A stretch of 64,000 bases of DNA, taken from positions 33,044,980-33,108,979 of the forward strand of contig NC_051074.1 in NCBI RefSeq assembly GCF_004664715.2, written 5' to 3'. The notes beneath the pieces are model-generated. The model was not told the origin of the DNA, did no database searches, and worked only from the letters and a program-made list of their open reading frames with translations. Source of the stretch: Peromyscus leucopus. Its lineage: Eukaryota; Chordata; Mammalia; Rodentia; Cricetidae. A program made the translations under genes and the position numbers. This document shows, one piece after another, positions 10,835 through 22,439 of this stretch (position 1 is its first letter; every line of letters begins with the position of its first letter).

Positions 10835-11265
10835 AACCATTAGATTGCATTCCTAAAGCTAGCCACCAAGGTCTCCTCCCTTATTTGGCCACTTCCTCCT
10901 CATGAGGCTGACTACCAAGGTCCAGCTATCAAAGTATTGAAGTCCAGTGATCAAAAGCCCCCTTTGACTCACCTAATTAACATGCCCAATTAAAATTAAA
11001 CACCTCATCCTAACACAGGGGTTTCTCATTTTACTTTTATGAACTGCCATTTGCCTATGGGCCCAGTCTGTCTCCTCTCTATTCAGAGGTAGTCCTTTGC
11101 CTCCGCCCCCTTTCCCCAGGACAAATGTCTCTGCCCCTTTTCTCTTGTTCTCTTCCCATTCTCACTCATCCTCTACCTCCTGTCTGTCTTTTATCCTCTG
11201 CCCTCTGTCCCTCTAGGGCAAATGAAACTCTTTGTTCTGAGGACTCGGTCTTGGAGGTCCTGAGC
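10835..11265 (+). mobile_element. Rodent LTR (family not named)
   Basis: Blocks CCACCAAGGTCTCCTCCC, CATGAGGCTGACTACCAAGG, AGTATTGAAGTCCAGTGATC, CACCTAATTAACATGCCCAA and GGTAGTCCTTTGCCTCCG form a pattern I associate with a common rodent ERV LTR. It ends near CTAGGGCAAATGAAACTC, where AATGAA appears to be a mutated AATAAA. Boundaries approximate. Confidence 0.6.
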
Positions 11266-11399
11266 CAATGCTTTTTCTTGCAGACAACATAATGTTTGCC
11301 AAATTCCTATTCTGTAAGCTGTAACATGTAGTTGTTCATTCTCATTGTTGTACAGTAGTATCCTATAGCAATCTTTTCTACATTCTGATGGTTTATTTT

Positions 11400-11401
<2 letters not shown>

Positions 11402-11453
<52 letters not shown>
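11402..11453. repeat. (TG)n microsatellite
   Basis: About 52 bp of TG. Frames through it (poly Cys-Val or Thr-His) are artefacts. Confidence 0.98.
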
Positions 11454-11454
<1 letters not shown>

Positions 11455-11455
<1 letters not shown>

Positions 11456-11510
11456 TTGCTGGACTGGACCCAGGCAAGCACTCTTTTACTGAACCACACC
11501 TTTGGTGCTT
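11455..11510 (-). repeat. ID/B4-type SINE remnant
   Basis: TTGCTGGACTGGACCCAGGC and AAGCACTCTTTTACTGAACC match the reversed ID head (B box then A box). Confidence 0.5.
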
Positions 11511-11640
11511 TTTTTCTTGCTTTTGACCATAAACAATTCTCCTGCCATGAGCATTCAGGGATACATCCTTTGGAGGAGATATATCTAGGAGTCTTAATTG
11601 GAGTACTTATTAATGGCACGTGTAACTTTGGCCAGAATTA

Positions 11641-13295
11641 AACACCTATTTTCTTTGCTTCAAGAACATGAAAGATCTCCCCACTGGTGCAAATTAAATA
11701 TCCTTCCAAAAGCACTTCCACATTTGTCTAGAAATGAGAAGAAGATAAAAGAAATTCTGACTCACCTTTTCGCAGCCAGGGTTGCACCCTCTTGGCAAAG
11801 CACTAAGTATAAATACAATGCGTTTGGTTTCCCTTATTTCTCACAAATGTTCATTATACTTGGACATTACTGCTCCCAATATACCCTTTTGACTTGATTG
11901 TTGGTCATGTCTGGTTCATTCAACTTTGGACACCTTACATTTACGTTGTGCATACACTGGAGGGCTCCATGTGGGACTTTGGGATTTTGAGGAGCATTTC
12001 TTTATTGGGCACTTTTTAGAAATATTTCCTCTTGAGCCATTCTCTTGTTTACAGTCTTATTTCACATTTCACACTAAAAAAAAACTACATCAGTAAAATC
12101 TTAGATAGATGTCTTACTATGTCAAAATTCCTTTGGCACAAATAGTCATCAAAATGTGCCATGAATTGACCAAATAGTCTGTCTTAACCAAACAAAGTGT
12201 AGAGTGGATTGTACTGGGCTGAAGTCTCTTGTGATCACATCTCACTGCTGAGCTGAACTGGTTCTGTAAATCTTCATTAGAATAACACCCATTAAGGTGC
12301 CTGATCCTGGCAGCATCCAGCCTTGATGAGGGACGTGTGCTTTTAGGATAAATGAACTCATTCAAACTCTCTACAGGTAGGTAGGTAGGTATGTGTCACA
12401 TTGTCACCAGATCCAGTGCACTCTTCTAACCTCTGTGTACTTTTTCCTGGGCAGCAGGAATCCCCAGTACCAGCTAAAGGTAATGGAAGAACTAGTCCTA
12501 CAAAGAATCAGGCCACAGTCTGCCTTGCCCATTGGTCCCATCGCTTTCATTAAGCTCCCCAGCTTCAGACATTCTGGGGTGAATAGTATACAACACTCAA
12601 TGTTTTCTGATGAGCGAGGCACGCTAGAATCCAGACCAAGCTCAACCCACTCCCCCCGCCTTTCTGCACCGTTGTCAACTTCTCCATTCTGCAGTTTGCT
12701 CAATCATCTCTCCGTGGAACAGATGGCAGCCTCCTTCAACTAAAACTCCCAACTCTAGGAGCAATTCCCATGGAGATCCAGGAGGATTTGGTTGAGTAGG
12801 ATGCTGGTGGGGATGGAGGAGGTTAGCATCCATCGTTATGAAAGGATAGTGGTCTCTGATTTCCTATCTCCTCTGCCTCTCCCCACTTCCTTCTTGGGTG
12901 CATTTGCTCCCATCCCATGTCTGCTGAGGCCATGGCCATACAACAAATTAGTTAATCTCAGGAGAGCAGCCTGGCCCTGACTTTCTGTGGGATATCCAGA
13001 GTGTTTGGGATAGATAACAATCTATTTGTCATCGGTTCTTTCCTTTGCCAATAACTTCAAAATAGTAGAGAAGTTTTCAGGTGATAAAATTTACAAGCCC
13101 CATCATTTCAGTTATCAATGTGATGAAGAAGATCTAGAGAAGTGTGACACTGTGAGGAACCAGTTAAGATAGGGTCAAAAGCAGCCTGAGGAGGGGACAT
13201 ATGAGCTTACATTTCCAGAATGATAGAAGTCACTGAGCCCTTCAGAAACCTGGAAGAACATTTCACACAAAGAGAATACTGTGTAAAAAAAAAAT
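11641..13295. other. Unassigned noncoding DNA
   Basis: Short GTAG-type repeat at 12375-12392. Open frames on both strands at 12393-12743 (~100-116 codons) overlap each other and match no protein family I recognise. Confidence 0.4.
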
Positions 13296-13304
13296 GTTGA
13301 CATA

Positions 13305-13471
13305 GGCCAGGCGGTGGTGGCGTATGACTTTAATCCCAGCACTCGGGAGGCAGAGCCAGGAGGATCTCTGTGAGATTGAGGCCAGCCTGGTCTACAGAGA
13401 AAGATCCAGGACAGGCACCACCAAAAACACATGGAGAAACCCTGTCTCAAAAAACCAAAAAAAAAAAAAAA
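13305..13471 (+). mobile_element. B1 SINE with target duplication
   Basis: Complete B1 starting GGCCAGGCGGTGGTGGCG and ending in a 15-bp A tail. Flanked by the exact 9-bp direct repeat GTTGACATA (13296-13304 and 13472-13480). Little-diverged, relatively young insertion. Confidence 0.97.
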
Positions 13472-13480
13472 GTTGACATA

Positions 13481-15227
13481 AAAGTAAGCCTGACTTGTTT
13501 GGGAGAAAGAGAGGAAGCCCATGCTCTTTACGATATGCATTTTGCAATATACCTAGATACTGGCAAAATTACACTCCCCACCTTTAGTCTATCACCCAAA
13601 AGTACCATTCATGCATTAATGAGAATTCATAGCAAAGCTTCTTCTCATAATGAAGAGGAAGGATAGGAGATAGGGAAATCACTCTTGAAAAGAATGTTGT
13701 AGAAGCAAATTCTGTGTAAATAGATAGTTAAATCTTTGACTCAGGCATCACTAATGTAAAAATAATTCCTACTCACTTCTATGTGCTATATATTCATATA
13801 AACACCAAGCAGTTAATTATCATCTGTTGCAGTCCAGACATGCTATAAAATGAAGTAAGTAATTGAATTATAAAGGTCCTGGTACCCAAGAGGCAGCCAT
13901 CTATAACTCTATCATGATAATCAAGAATACTTCAGAGAATAAGATGAACTAGACATAGAAAAATGATTCTTGATGTGAGTATTGCCAGCAAAAAAAAAAC
14001 CCAAGGGGAACTTGTGAATGTCATTGCATTGTTTTGAAAGACAAATTATTAAAACACATTTAGGATTAAGTCATGGTAAAACTGAAATTAATTTCATAGT
14101 ACTCAACCGTGGATTATAAAATACCATGTTTCTTATGAAAAGTCAAGTTTCCATTTAAAACAATTAAGAAGCCACTCAAACTTTTCTTCCCAGAGTCAAA
14201 ACATGACCAGGATACTTTGCTTCAGCCAACTATTATTCCTTTGCTGGTCTGAGGACTCAGAGTCCTGGCCAACTGGGCTCCTCCTCCATAGGAAGTCAAA
14301 GCTGAAATCAGTGTGCATCCTGATCATATCATAAGGATCATGATACACCCCAGAGGAGCAGGGGAGCAATGGAGGCCCTCTGCCCTTGGCTACTATAACC
14401 CTGAAGAGACTCCCCAACATAGATGGTGTTCTCTGAGCTTGGCTGATTTCTGTTTTACACCTAGGAGCTCTTTCTTCAATAGGGATCATCATCAGTTCAT
14501 TGTGTGGGGAGATGCGTGGCTCTAGGCCATTCCCATTCACCCAGGCACTCAAGACGTGTCAGCTTGATGAAATATGTCTCAGTCCCAATCACATGGCCAG
14601 CTCTTTTAAAACAGTAATAGCCATCAAGTCATGGCATATCTATACAAATCTAAGATGTCCTTAACATCATCACCTCATGACCTCATTTATCCCACTTGTA
14701 TAATCCCCCAAGATGGCCAATGATATGAATTTTTTCTCCCGTGACCAGAGTATGCTATGTGCCATAGGTCACCTTAAGATAGGACAATTGTCCAGGTGGA
14801 CATGACCTAAGATCAGGAGCCATCTTCATTGTTCTCTCGTTGTCACCGAAGTCCGTCATGAGGAGCTGGGATGTTAGGTGCATCTGGCTGGTGTATGGCA
14901 GAGACCACATGTCAATGAATCGGGCAGCACAGAGAGACTGAAAGCAGCATCTGGCTTACAGCCTGCAAGAAATTCGACCTCAGTCTTGCAGCTGTATGGT
15001 GTGGAATTCCGCAAGTGTCCCAAATGAACTTGACAGTTGATCCTTTCCTTAGAGCCCACAGGCAAAAAGACTACTTGCGTGATCCTTTGACAATAGTTTT
15101 GAGACACTAAGAAGAATGTGATCATCTGACCTACAGAGCCAGGAGCTAAGAAACATATTGTTTAGCCCCAAAGTTTACAACAGAAGTTTAATACACAGCT
15201 TCAGTAAACTGATTAGCTCTCTCTGTG
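13481..15227. other. Unassigned noncoding DNA
   Basis: No repeats recognised over ~1.7 kb. Overlapping frames at 14196-14552 lack protein similarity. Confidence 0.4.
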
Positions 15228-15287
15228 CGTCTTTATCTGCCTATCTGTCTCTCTGTCTATCCCCCCCCCTCTCTCTCTCTGCCTCCA
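15228..15287. repeat. Pyrimidine-rich simple repeat
   Basis: CTGTCT/TCTATC units, a run of nine C, then (CT)n. Confidence 0.85.
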
Positions 15288-16180
15288 GAGAGTCATAAAG
15301 TGAAGTGTGTGCTCCCATGACGGGTCCCAGGATAACTTAGTAGCAGGCCCAGAATTATCAACAATGCATTATTTAAAAGTTTGTATTTCCCCCAAATCCA
15401 TGTCATTCCAGTCTGTGATATGTGAGTAGTTTCTATCTATATTTTTCCAAAGATACAGAATGTAGCCTGTGCTCTTTACGTGTGATCCTTATTTATGTAA
15501 AAACAAATGAAAAGGGCATCTTCTGATGATGGCATATGAGAAAGACTAGGGAAGAAGGAGAAGAGAAATGAAAGGAAGTGGGAGAAGGGAGATAGGAGGG
15601 TGGAAAGGAAGGAAAGGGGGAGAGTGATAATGCAGTATTTCAGTTATCTAATGATACATTTAAGAATCATCCTAAAACAATGGTTTGGTGAATAGCTACT
15701 TTATTTTCCTGTAGTATGATGGATGAAATGGTCCAGTTTTTCCTTCCCATGACTGTGATCTTGTGCTACAGATATTGAAGGGACTTGGCTGAACTGAAAG
15801 TCCAAGGTGACACAGTCATGGGACTAACAATGGTGCCAACTGCTCTCAGGATGCTTAGTGAGGACCAGTGGCCACAGTCTGTGCTTCTCTGTGTGGGGTC
15901 ACCATGCACTTCGTGCTCTCAGCATGACAGCCGGGTGTCGAGGAGCAGAGATGGTCCATCTTCCTTAGGTATGGATCTAGAAACTCGAGAATGCCACTTT
16001 CCCTGCATTGTAATGGACGGAGCCCACCTTAAGAATCATTCTGATTCAGGAGAAAGAGAAATCAGTCCTGCCTCTTGAAGTAAAGAGAGAGAGGTTACAT
16101 GGACAGGTTGGAGAAGAACTGTTGGAGTCATCATTGAAAACTCAGCATTAAAGGGGAATCTCTGTGTGTTGGTTGCTACT
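15288..16180. other. Unassigned DNA with a purine-rich stretch
   Basis: 15545-15625 is nearly all purine (GGAAGGAAAGG-like). No gene seen. Confidence 0.4.
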
Positions 16181-16181
16181 A

Positions 16182-16311
16182 CCTTCTTCTTCTTCTTCTT
16201 CTTCTTCTTCTTCTTCTTCTTCTTCTTCTTCTTCTTCTTCTTCTTCTCCTCCTCCTCCTCCTCCTCCTCCTCCTCCTCCTCCTCCTCCTCCTCCTCTTCC
16301 TCCTCCTCCTT
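16182..16311. repeat. (CTT)n(CCT)n polypyrimidine tract
   Basis: About 65 bp of CTT followed directly by about 55 bp of CCT: a ~130-bp pure pyrimidine strand. The frames across it give runs of Ser and Pro on one strand and Glu and Lys on the other; they are not genes. Confidence 0.98.
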
Positions 16312-16674
16312 CCCCTCCCTCTGGACATAGAAATCATGATCTTCTAAAACTAGATCAGACCATGTCATCTCTTTACCTGGATGTCACAATAATCTACAAG
16401 GGGTGCATAATACGTCCTACTCCTGTATGTAAGCCTCTCTGAGGCCAGCCTCAAGCCCTGCCCTGATACAATGGCTTTCTGCATTTCAGACTTGGGTCTC
16501 CAGGCTGCTCCTCAAGGCTTCCAGGCACGTTCCTATCTCAAGAATTTTTCCTTTGCTTTTTTTCTCCTGTCTTGGAAGTGTTCTGCAGACAAACACAAGG
16601 TTTCTTCCCTCAAGTCAAATGCCAGGGAAGCTGATTTGACTATCCTAAACAAAATAGGAACTGTCCTCATCTCA
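16312..16674. other. Unassigned noncoding DNA
   Basis: Nothing recognised. Confidence 0.4.
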
Positions 16675-17035
16675 CTGCTGTGTACTAAATTGCGTCATTC
16701 CAAAGTCTGAATGAAGTTCAAACCCCTTAAGTGGATGTTATTTGGAGTAAGGATATGATTAAAATAAAATACTAAGAGTAAAGCCCTAGCCAGATAGGAT
16801 TGATGTCTCTGAGAAGAGACAGTAGCAGAAAGCCAGAGAGCATTGTCTCCCTCTTCCCCCACCCTTCTCCATTTCCCCACCCTATGTGTGAGGACACAGC
16901 AAGAAGTCATCTACAAACCAGAAGAAAGCTCTTTCTAGGAAACAAATGGATCAGTTCCCTGACCTTGGACTTCCAGCCTCTAGAACAATGAGAGAATGAA
17001 TTTCCATTCTTGCAGCCTTCTGTTTATGATAGTCC
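16675..17035 (+). repeat. MLT1-type MaLR LTR, ancient
   Basis: GAGGACACAGCAAGAAGTCATC, CCTTGGACTTCCAGCCTCTAG and AACAATGAGAGAATGAATTTC are the MLT1 3' signature; the 5' part (GTCTGAATGAAGTTCAAACCCC, GATTAAAATAAAATACTAAG) also fits. Shared with other placental mammals. Confidence 0.75.
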
Positions 17036-17097
17036 CACCAGGAAACCTCTGTTCACCTCCCTTAGTGGATTTTCTCCACTCCCCATATCATCAACTG

Positions 17098-17647
17098 TGC
17101 GGTGATATATTGTGTCTCCCAATATATTATGCACCCTAATAAACTTATCTGAAATCAGAGACCAGAACAGCCACTAGATAGACATAGAGGCCAGAAAATG
17201 GTGGCACACACACCTTTAATCCTAGCATTCTGGAGGCAAAGATCCATCCGGATCTCTGTGCGTTCAGGGTCACACTGAAAACAGAGCCAGTCATGGTGGC
17301 ACACACCTTTAATCCCAGGACTTGAGATCTCATGTCTTGCTTGGGAAAGACACATGTCTTTAATCCCAGGAAGTGATGGTAGGAAGCAGAAAGGTATATA
17401 AGGCGTCAGGACCAGGAACTGGAAACTTTTAGCTTTTTTAAGCTTTTAGATTTTAGCAGCAGTTCAGCTGAGATCCATTTGGATGAAGATTCAGAAGCTT
17501 TCAGGCTGAGGAAACAAGGTCAGCTGAGGAATTGGCAAGGGGAGGTTGGATGTGGCTTGTTATGCTTCTCTGATCTTTCAGCGCTCACCCCAATACCTGG
17601 CTCCGGGTTTGTTTTTATTAATAAGACTTTTTAAGATTCGTGCTACA
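17098..17647 (+). mobile_element. Complete solo LTR with B1-like modules, copy A
   Basis: 550-bp element with TGCGGTGATATATTGTG and GATTCGTGCTACA ends. It is flanked by an exact 6-bp direct repeat CAACTG (17092-17097 and 17648-17653). Six bp is the duplication size typical of class II (ERVK-like) elements. Inside are two or three TGGTGGCACACACCTTTAATCC modules resembling B1 heads, then a GTATATAAGG promoter core (17394-17403) and a TTATTAATAAGAC segment near the 3' end. The same architecture occurs in reverse at 44152-44693. The rodent family is familiar, but I cannot name it securely. Confidence 0.9.
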
Positions 17648-17653
17648 CAACTG

Positions 17654-18357
17654 TGTGATTTCACATTGTCTATTATTTGTGTTTTGTGTCACCCAACTAT
17701 AGGCTCCATGAGGAGAGGCTTTGTTTTAATCATTGCTGTTTCCATAACATCTAAAACATGTCATCAATACCCATTGAATGAGGGAGTTGAGTGAACGAGA
17801 AAAACTAGGGATAATTTTGTGCATTCACTAATAGAGAGAGAATACCATTCCTCACCAGCTGGAAGCTTAGCATGTCTCCCCTTCCCTAGCAAAACCAGCA
17901 AGTGTTTTAAAGAGCTGGGTCAGGTGAAACGTTGCAGGAATAACAGCATACACCCTCTAAGAAGAGAGTGGAACAGGAAGCTAAACCGTGCAAAGATGGG
18001 TCTGGGTTTTTAAAGTGCACAGATGGGAACTCTCTGGGGTGGGCATGTTTCATCTTGACTTGCTCATATTTGATGCATTGCATTCAGAGTGCTGCTTGCC
18101 CCAAGGAGCCTGTGAGTGCTGCTTAGGCTAGGGAGTCCAATCCACTGGGGAAAAGTGGTTCAGCTCTCATTACACATCCATGATGTGTTTTTGAATCTGT
18201 GGTAACACTAAAGGTCTATCTCAGAGCATCTTCTAAGAGCTCTGGGGTTTGTTTCCATAGCAGGCTTGCTGAAGGGACCCACAGGGCATTACATCATGAG
18301 TCTGAGCCAGAATAGTTTCATGGTAGATCATTAACCCTTTATGTATATCATTTTAGC
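17654..18357. other. Unassigned noncoding DNA
   Basis: No repeat recognised. Confidence 0.4.
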
Positions 18358-18542
18358 TTTTTTTTTTTTATTTTATGTACATTGGTGTTTTGCCTGCATG
18401 TATGTCTGTGTGAGGGTGTCAGATCCCCTGGAACTGGAGATTCAGAGAGTTTGTGAGCTGTCTTGTGGGTGCTGGAAATTGAACCCCAGTTCTTTGGACA
18501 AGCATGTAGTGCTCTTAACCACTGAGCCATCTCTCTAGCCAT
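18358..18542 (-). repeat. B3 SINE
   Basis: Antisense B3/B2-family element: T tail, TTTTGCCTGCATGTATGTCT, GATCCCCTGGAACTGGAG, GTGGGTGCTGGAAATTGAAC, and tRNA-related head CTCTTAACCACTGAGCCATC. Confidence 0.95.
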
Positions 18543-18945
18543 CTCTCATTATAACTTCTTCAACACCAAGAGATAAGTCTGTAACAATTGTGGCAGATAT
18601 GAACTTCCAAGTATTGGGGGTACCTGTTGCTTATGCTGGGTTCACCCTCACATTTCTTAGATGCAGACTACACACTCTCTAACCTAATAGCTGAAAATAA
18701 CAACAAAAAAACCAACAACAACCCAGCAACTACAATAAAAGAGCCATCACTACAGTCCCAGCTCACTGATCATGAAACTGAGATGGAACAAATTGTGTAC
18801 AGTTAGAGCCCAGAATGAATTAAAAGAAGAATTGCAATGGATTGACAAGGAATTCAAAGTAACGAATGGTCAGGTTTTGCATGGCAATTTCAACTCTTTA
18901 ACAGCAAGTAAATGAAAACTGTCACTGGCAAGACTGCATGATGGG
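18543..18945. other. Unassigned noncoding DNA
   Basis: A-rich AACAACAAAA run near 18700; nothing else seen. Confidence 0.4.
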
Positions 18946-19067
18946 AGCCAGGGAGACAACTCAGTGAGCAAAGTGCTTGCCCTGCATGTCTGTGGACCAG
19001 AGTTTGGATCCTAAGTGTGCAGGTAAATGCCAGGTGGGCACAGCAGCCTCCCTGTAATCCAGCTCTT
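18946..19067 (+). repeat. B4 SINE, 5' part
   Basis: GGGAGACAACTCAGTGAGCA, AAGTGCTTGCCCTGCATGTC and CCAGGTGGGCACAGCAGCC follow the ID-B1 fusion order of B4. It continues at 19262-19305 (AGGATCCCTCAAAGCAAG) after an intervening B1. Confidence 0.75.
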
Positions 19068-19081
19068 AGAAGGTAGAAACA

Positions 19082-19247
19082 GGCCGGGCGGTGGTGGCAC
19101 ACGCCTTTAATCCCAGCACTCGGGAGGCAGAGCCAGGTGGATCTCTGAGTTCAAGGCCAGCCTGGTCTCCAAAGCGAGTTCCAGGAAAGGCACAAAGCTA
19201 CACAGAGAAACCCCGTCTCGATAAAACAAAACAAAAAAAAAAAAAAA
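19082..19247 (+). mobile_element. Young B1 SINE inserted in a B4
   Basis: Begins GGCCGGGCGGTGGTGGCACA, has the AAAGGCACAAAGCTACACAG segment and a long A tail. Flanked by an exact 14-bp direct repeat AGAAGGTAGAAACA (19068-19081 and 19248-19261). The 70-codon frame at 19091-19303 is B1 sequence. Confidence 0.97.
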
Positions 19248-19574
19248 AGAAGGTAGAAACAGGATCCCTCAAAGCAAGTGAGATACCACTCCTCAAGATG
19301 TAAGGTAGAGAGTTAGCAAAGAAACTACATGATCCCAAACCGTGATCTCTGCATTGATGGTTACACATATGTGCACATAACTACATATCTGCAGACACAA
19401 TGAACTTGGTGGTAAAGCAGCCAAAATGTGTTGAATCTCGTGAATTCAGAGAGCAGAAGTCCGAAGTCAGCAAAGTCAGTTCCTTCTATAGACTGTTGGG
19501 AGAACTTGTCAATGACCCTTGGTGCTCCTTGGCTTATGGAAGCAACTCTCCAATATACCCCTGTCTCCACATGG

Positions 19575-19576
<2 letters not shown>

Positions 19577-19654
<78 letters not shown>

Positions 19655-19655
19655 T
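19577..19655. repeat. (CT)n(GT)n microsatellite
   Basis: About 58 bp of CT followed by GT units. Poly-Ser/Leu frames across it are artefacts. Confidence 0.97.
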
Positions 19656-20112
19656 CTTCCATTCTGTCTTATAATGGTCTCTCATTTAGACTAAGAGTCC
19701 ACTCAGGTCCAGGATGGTCCATTCTGGGCAGTCTTAACCTTCATCAGACCTTCAAAGACTCTTATTCCAAATATGATTGTATTATGAGGTTCCAGGGATT
19801 AGGGACTGGACACATCTTTTTGTAGGACCTGTTCATTCCCTACATATTCTGTCAGTAGACTATAGTCTACTAGATAGATACAAATACTGATCACTCTTTG
19901 CTAAATACAGCTAGGGTGGGGCCATGAAGCCTGTTCTGGCTGAAGTGTGCCCTCTTCTCTCAACAGCCCACGTTCATCCTTTCCTCAAGGTTCTTCTCAA
20001 TTTATCTATCCAAGTTACAATAATAATCTTAGTGATCCCATAGATCACAGCCATTCTCTCCAACCCCACTTGTTCCTCAGACATCTGCATTTCTACAAAT
20101 TCATATTTAGTT
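19656..20112. other. Unassigned noncoding DNA
   Basis: Nothing recognised. Confidence 0.4.
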
Positions 20113-20275
20113 ACAGAGGGTGCTGCAAAGGACATGGGCTTCAGATCCAAATGCTAGCACATACAGCTCTGTCATGTGACCTTGGGAAAAGTATCCACCC
20201 TCTCTAAGGCTCAATCTACTTGTCTATGTAGTAAAACTTGCCATAGAATGAATGCCCCTATATGTAAAGCTCCCA
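20113..20275 (+). repeat. MIR SINE
   Basis: Clear MIR order: CATGGGCTTCAGATCCAAATG, TCATGTGACCTTGGGAAAAG, CCCTCTCTAAGGCTCAATCT, then GTAAAGCTCCCAGC. Ancient mammalian SINE. Confidence 0.85.
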
Positions 20276-21141
20276 GCTTGGTATCTTGCTCCCGAGCTAC
20301 AGAAAGAGTCAACACTAGAAGTACTAGCATCTTCCAGGGCATACATTATATCTGTGATGTATAATCCAGGCATGACACAATAAAAAACTTTGTAAGAATT
20401 TTCCTGAAGACAGAGAAAAAAACATCATTACTCTTAAAGAAGCCATAAGTGGATTTTCCTGTTTTGAAATTCGGAGCAGAAGAAGATTTAGAAATGTCCT
20501 TGAATGAGGATGCATGGATCAGAGCTGTTTTTGTGTCTAGGAAGGCTTGCACACTTACCGTTACTGATGAAGGGTATTCATCCTAATTTAGTACATCTCT
20601 CTAAAGGAAAATACCTGCCCACGACAACCTTCTCTCCTCTTGCAGCTTGAGCAGCTCCCTGGCTATTCTTTTAAATAATCTTCTAATTTCCCATATAATG
20701 GCTAATCATCCAGTCACTCTTTAGCAGGCTTCTGGTGTTTTGAGTCATAGCATTTTTAGTTTGGCTGAAAAAAGTCTGCAGGTTGAACTTGGCCATAGAA
20801 AACTCGTGTACTGTCAAATCCAAAATGATCTCTTTGGGTTTTCCTGGCACAGTTTGATGACTGGTCCCAGTGAGGTTCCAAGAGCATTGCAGGGTGCCTA
20901 TGGAGTTTTCTGAGCCATGAGAAGAATTGACAATGACCGGGCTTGTTTAGATGATAAATATATTTTGTTTCCTGCTAATTTCACCGGAAGGACAAATTTG
21001 CATATTGTTTATAAAATAAAGCTCATAGATTGTCATCCTGAATCATAAATCATGTTAAGAAGCCAATTACTCTATTCTCTAATCTTACTAGATAGCAAAA
21101 TGCCAGCACTTTCTAGAACCATCTTAGTCACACTCACTTGA
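20276..21141. other. Unassigned noncoding DNA
   Basis: No repeat family recognised. 20640-20760 and 20930-21080 are AT-rich and could be conserved noncoding sequence. Confidence 0.35.
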
Positions 21142-21217
21142 GTGTGTGTGTGTGTGTGTGTGCATGTGCGCACGTGTGTGTGTGTGTGTGTGTGCGTGTG
21201 CGCACGTGCGTGTGTAC
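21142..21217. repeat. Interrupted (TG)n tract
   Basis: TG repeats with CATGTGCGCACG interruptions. Confidence 0.95.
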
Positions 21218-21244
21218 ATATTTATGTAGGTACATGTGTACAAG

Positions 21245-21500
21245 TACAGGCACATGAAGGTCAAAGGTCATTCCTCAAGCACTATCATTTTGGGGTGTGT
21301 GTGCAAGAGACCCTGTCTGAAACATGTCAAGTAGGTTAGGTTGACTGGCCAGTGAGTTCCAGAGATCAGTTTGTGTATCCCAGTGTGTCCCCAGCATGAG
21401 CATAGCAAGAGCATGCTGCCATGCCCAGCTTCTTTAACATGGCTTCTGGAGATTGAACTATGGTTCTCATGGTTGCTATTTCTTAACTCTTGCATCTATT
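21245..21500 (-). repeat. B4-type SINE, diverged
   Basis: Reversed B4-like order: GAAGGTCAAAGGTCATTCC, CAAGAGACCCTGTCTGAAAC, GGCCAGTGAGTTCCAGAGATC, GCCATGCCCAGCTTCTTTAAC, CTTCTGGAGATTGAACTATGG. The head is degraded. Confidence 0.6.
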
Positions 21501-22367
21501 TCTAAACCAAGGTCTGTTTTGCCCACCAGCAGCCTGTGAGGCTAATAAACTTTATTTAGATAATATAGTACATGTTTTTGTTGTTTTTAGCGGTGCTTTC
21601 TGATTCGATAGCTCCTACCACTCTGTGTCCTGCTTCTTGCATTTATACTGTTGCTTGGTTTCTAAGTTCATGTGAACTGGTTATCACTGAAGAAACTTAG
21701 CAGTTTAACTGGAAAATACCCGAGTGTTGGCTAACGGGTCCGGTTAGGGTTACTAATAATTCCCCGTTTGCTAGGCACACCCTTATGGAACTGTCTCTGT
21801 CATTCTGACTCAGAGATCAGGCTTCAAGCTTGCCCAGCTAGTTAACTATCCAGTTGATTCCAAGAACCACAAGCTAAATTTCATTACATTGTGACACTTT
21901 GATATTTCCTAAATGGTGGCATTTTGGTATTGTGCTATAAAAAAAATAAATAAATAACTGACAGTGTACTCGGAATTTTCCCTCATTGAAATCTTTAATT
22001 TTTTTATTAAGCATTTTAAATAAAAGTTCATCTAGTCCAATAAACCCAGGACAAAGTTAAAAATATACCTAAGAACTTGTTTAAACACCCTAGGCAACAC
22101 CAAGCTCACATTTAAGTCTTTCCCCATTAAGATTGGCCAATAAATTCTGCAGGCCTACCCTAACTACAGGTGTGCCTTTCTGTTAGTATCTGTGCTGGCC
22201 AGTGAAAATCACTCAGGACTCTCTGAGCTTCTCTGATGCATTTTCACTTTGACTCTTGGTCAGAATGATGCCCCGGAAGCATTTTAGCACTCCTCTGGAG
22301 TCTTCTCAGCCAGGTAGATGTTCCACAGACTAAGGTTTTGCTGCTCAAACATATTGGGCCAACTCTG

Positions 22368-22368
<1 letters not shown>
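21501..22368. other. Unassigned AT-rich DNA
   Basis: Nothing recognised. Confidence 0.4.

Positions 22369-22438
<70 letters not shown>
22369..22438. repeat. (AC)n microsatellite
   Basis: About 70 bp of AC with one AA interruption. Confidence 0.98.

Positions 22439-22439
<1 letters not shown>

Larger units (their letters stand above)
11287..11640 (-). repeat. Ancient L1 fragment, antisense
   Basis: GTTGTTCATTCTCATTGTTG and AGTAGTATCCTATAG before the TG tract, and GAGCATTCAGGGATACATCC, TTGGAGGAGATATATCTAGG after it, resemble reversed mammalian L1 3' sequence. Interrupted by (TG)n and an ID-like piece. Confidence 0.55.

Noticed and set aside
16036..16442. Frames with poly-Ser, poly-Pro, poly-Glu and poly-Lys
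   Set aside because: Pure translation of the (CTT)n(CCT)n tract on both strands.
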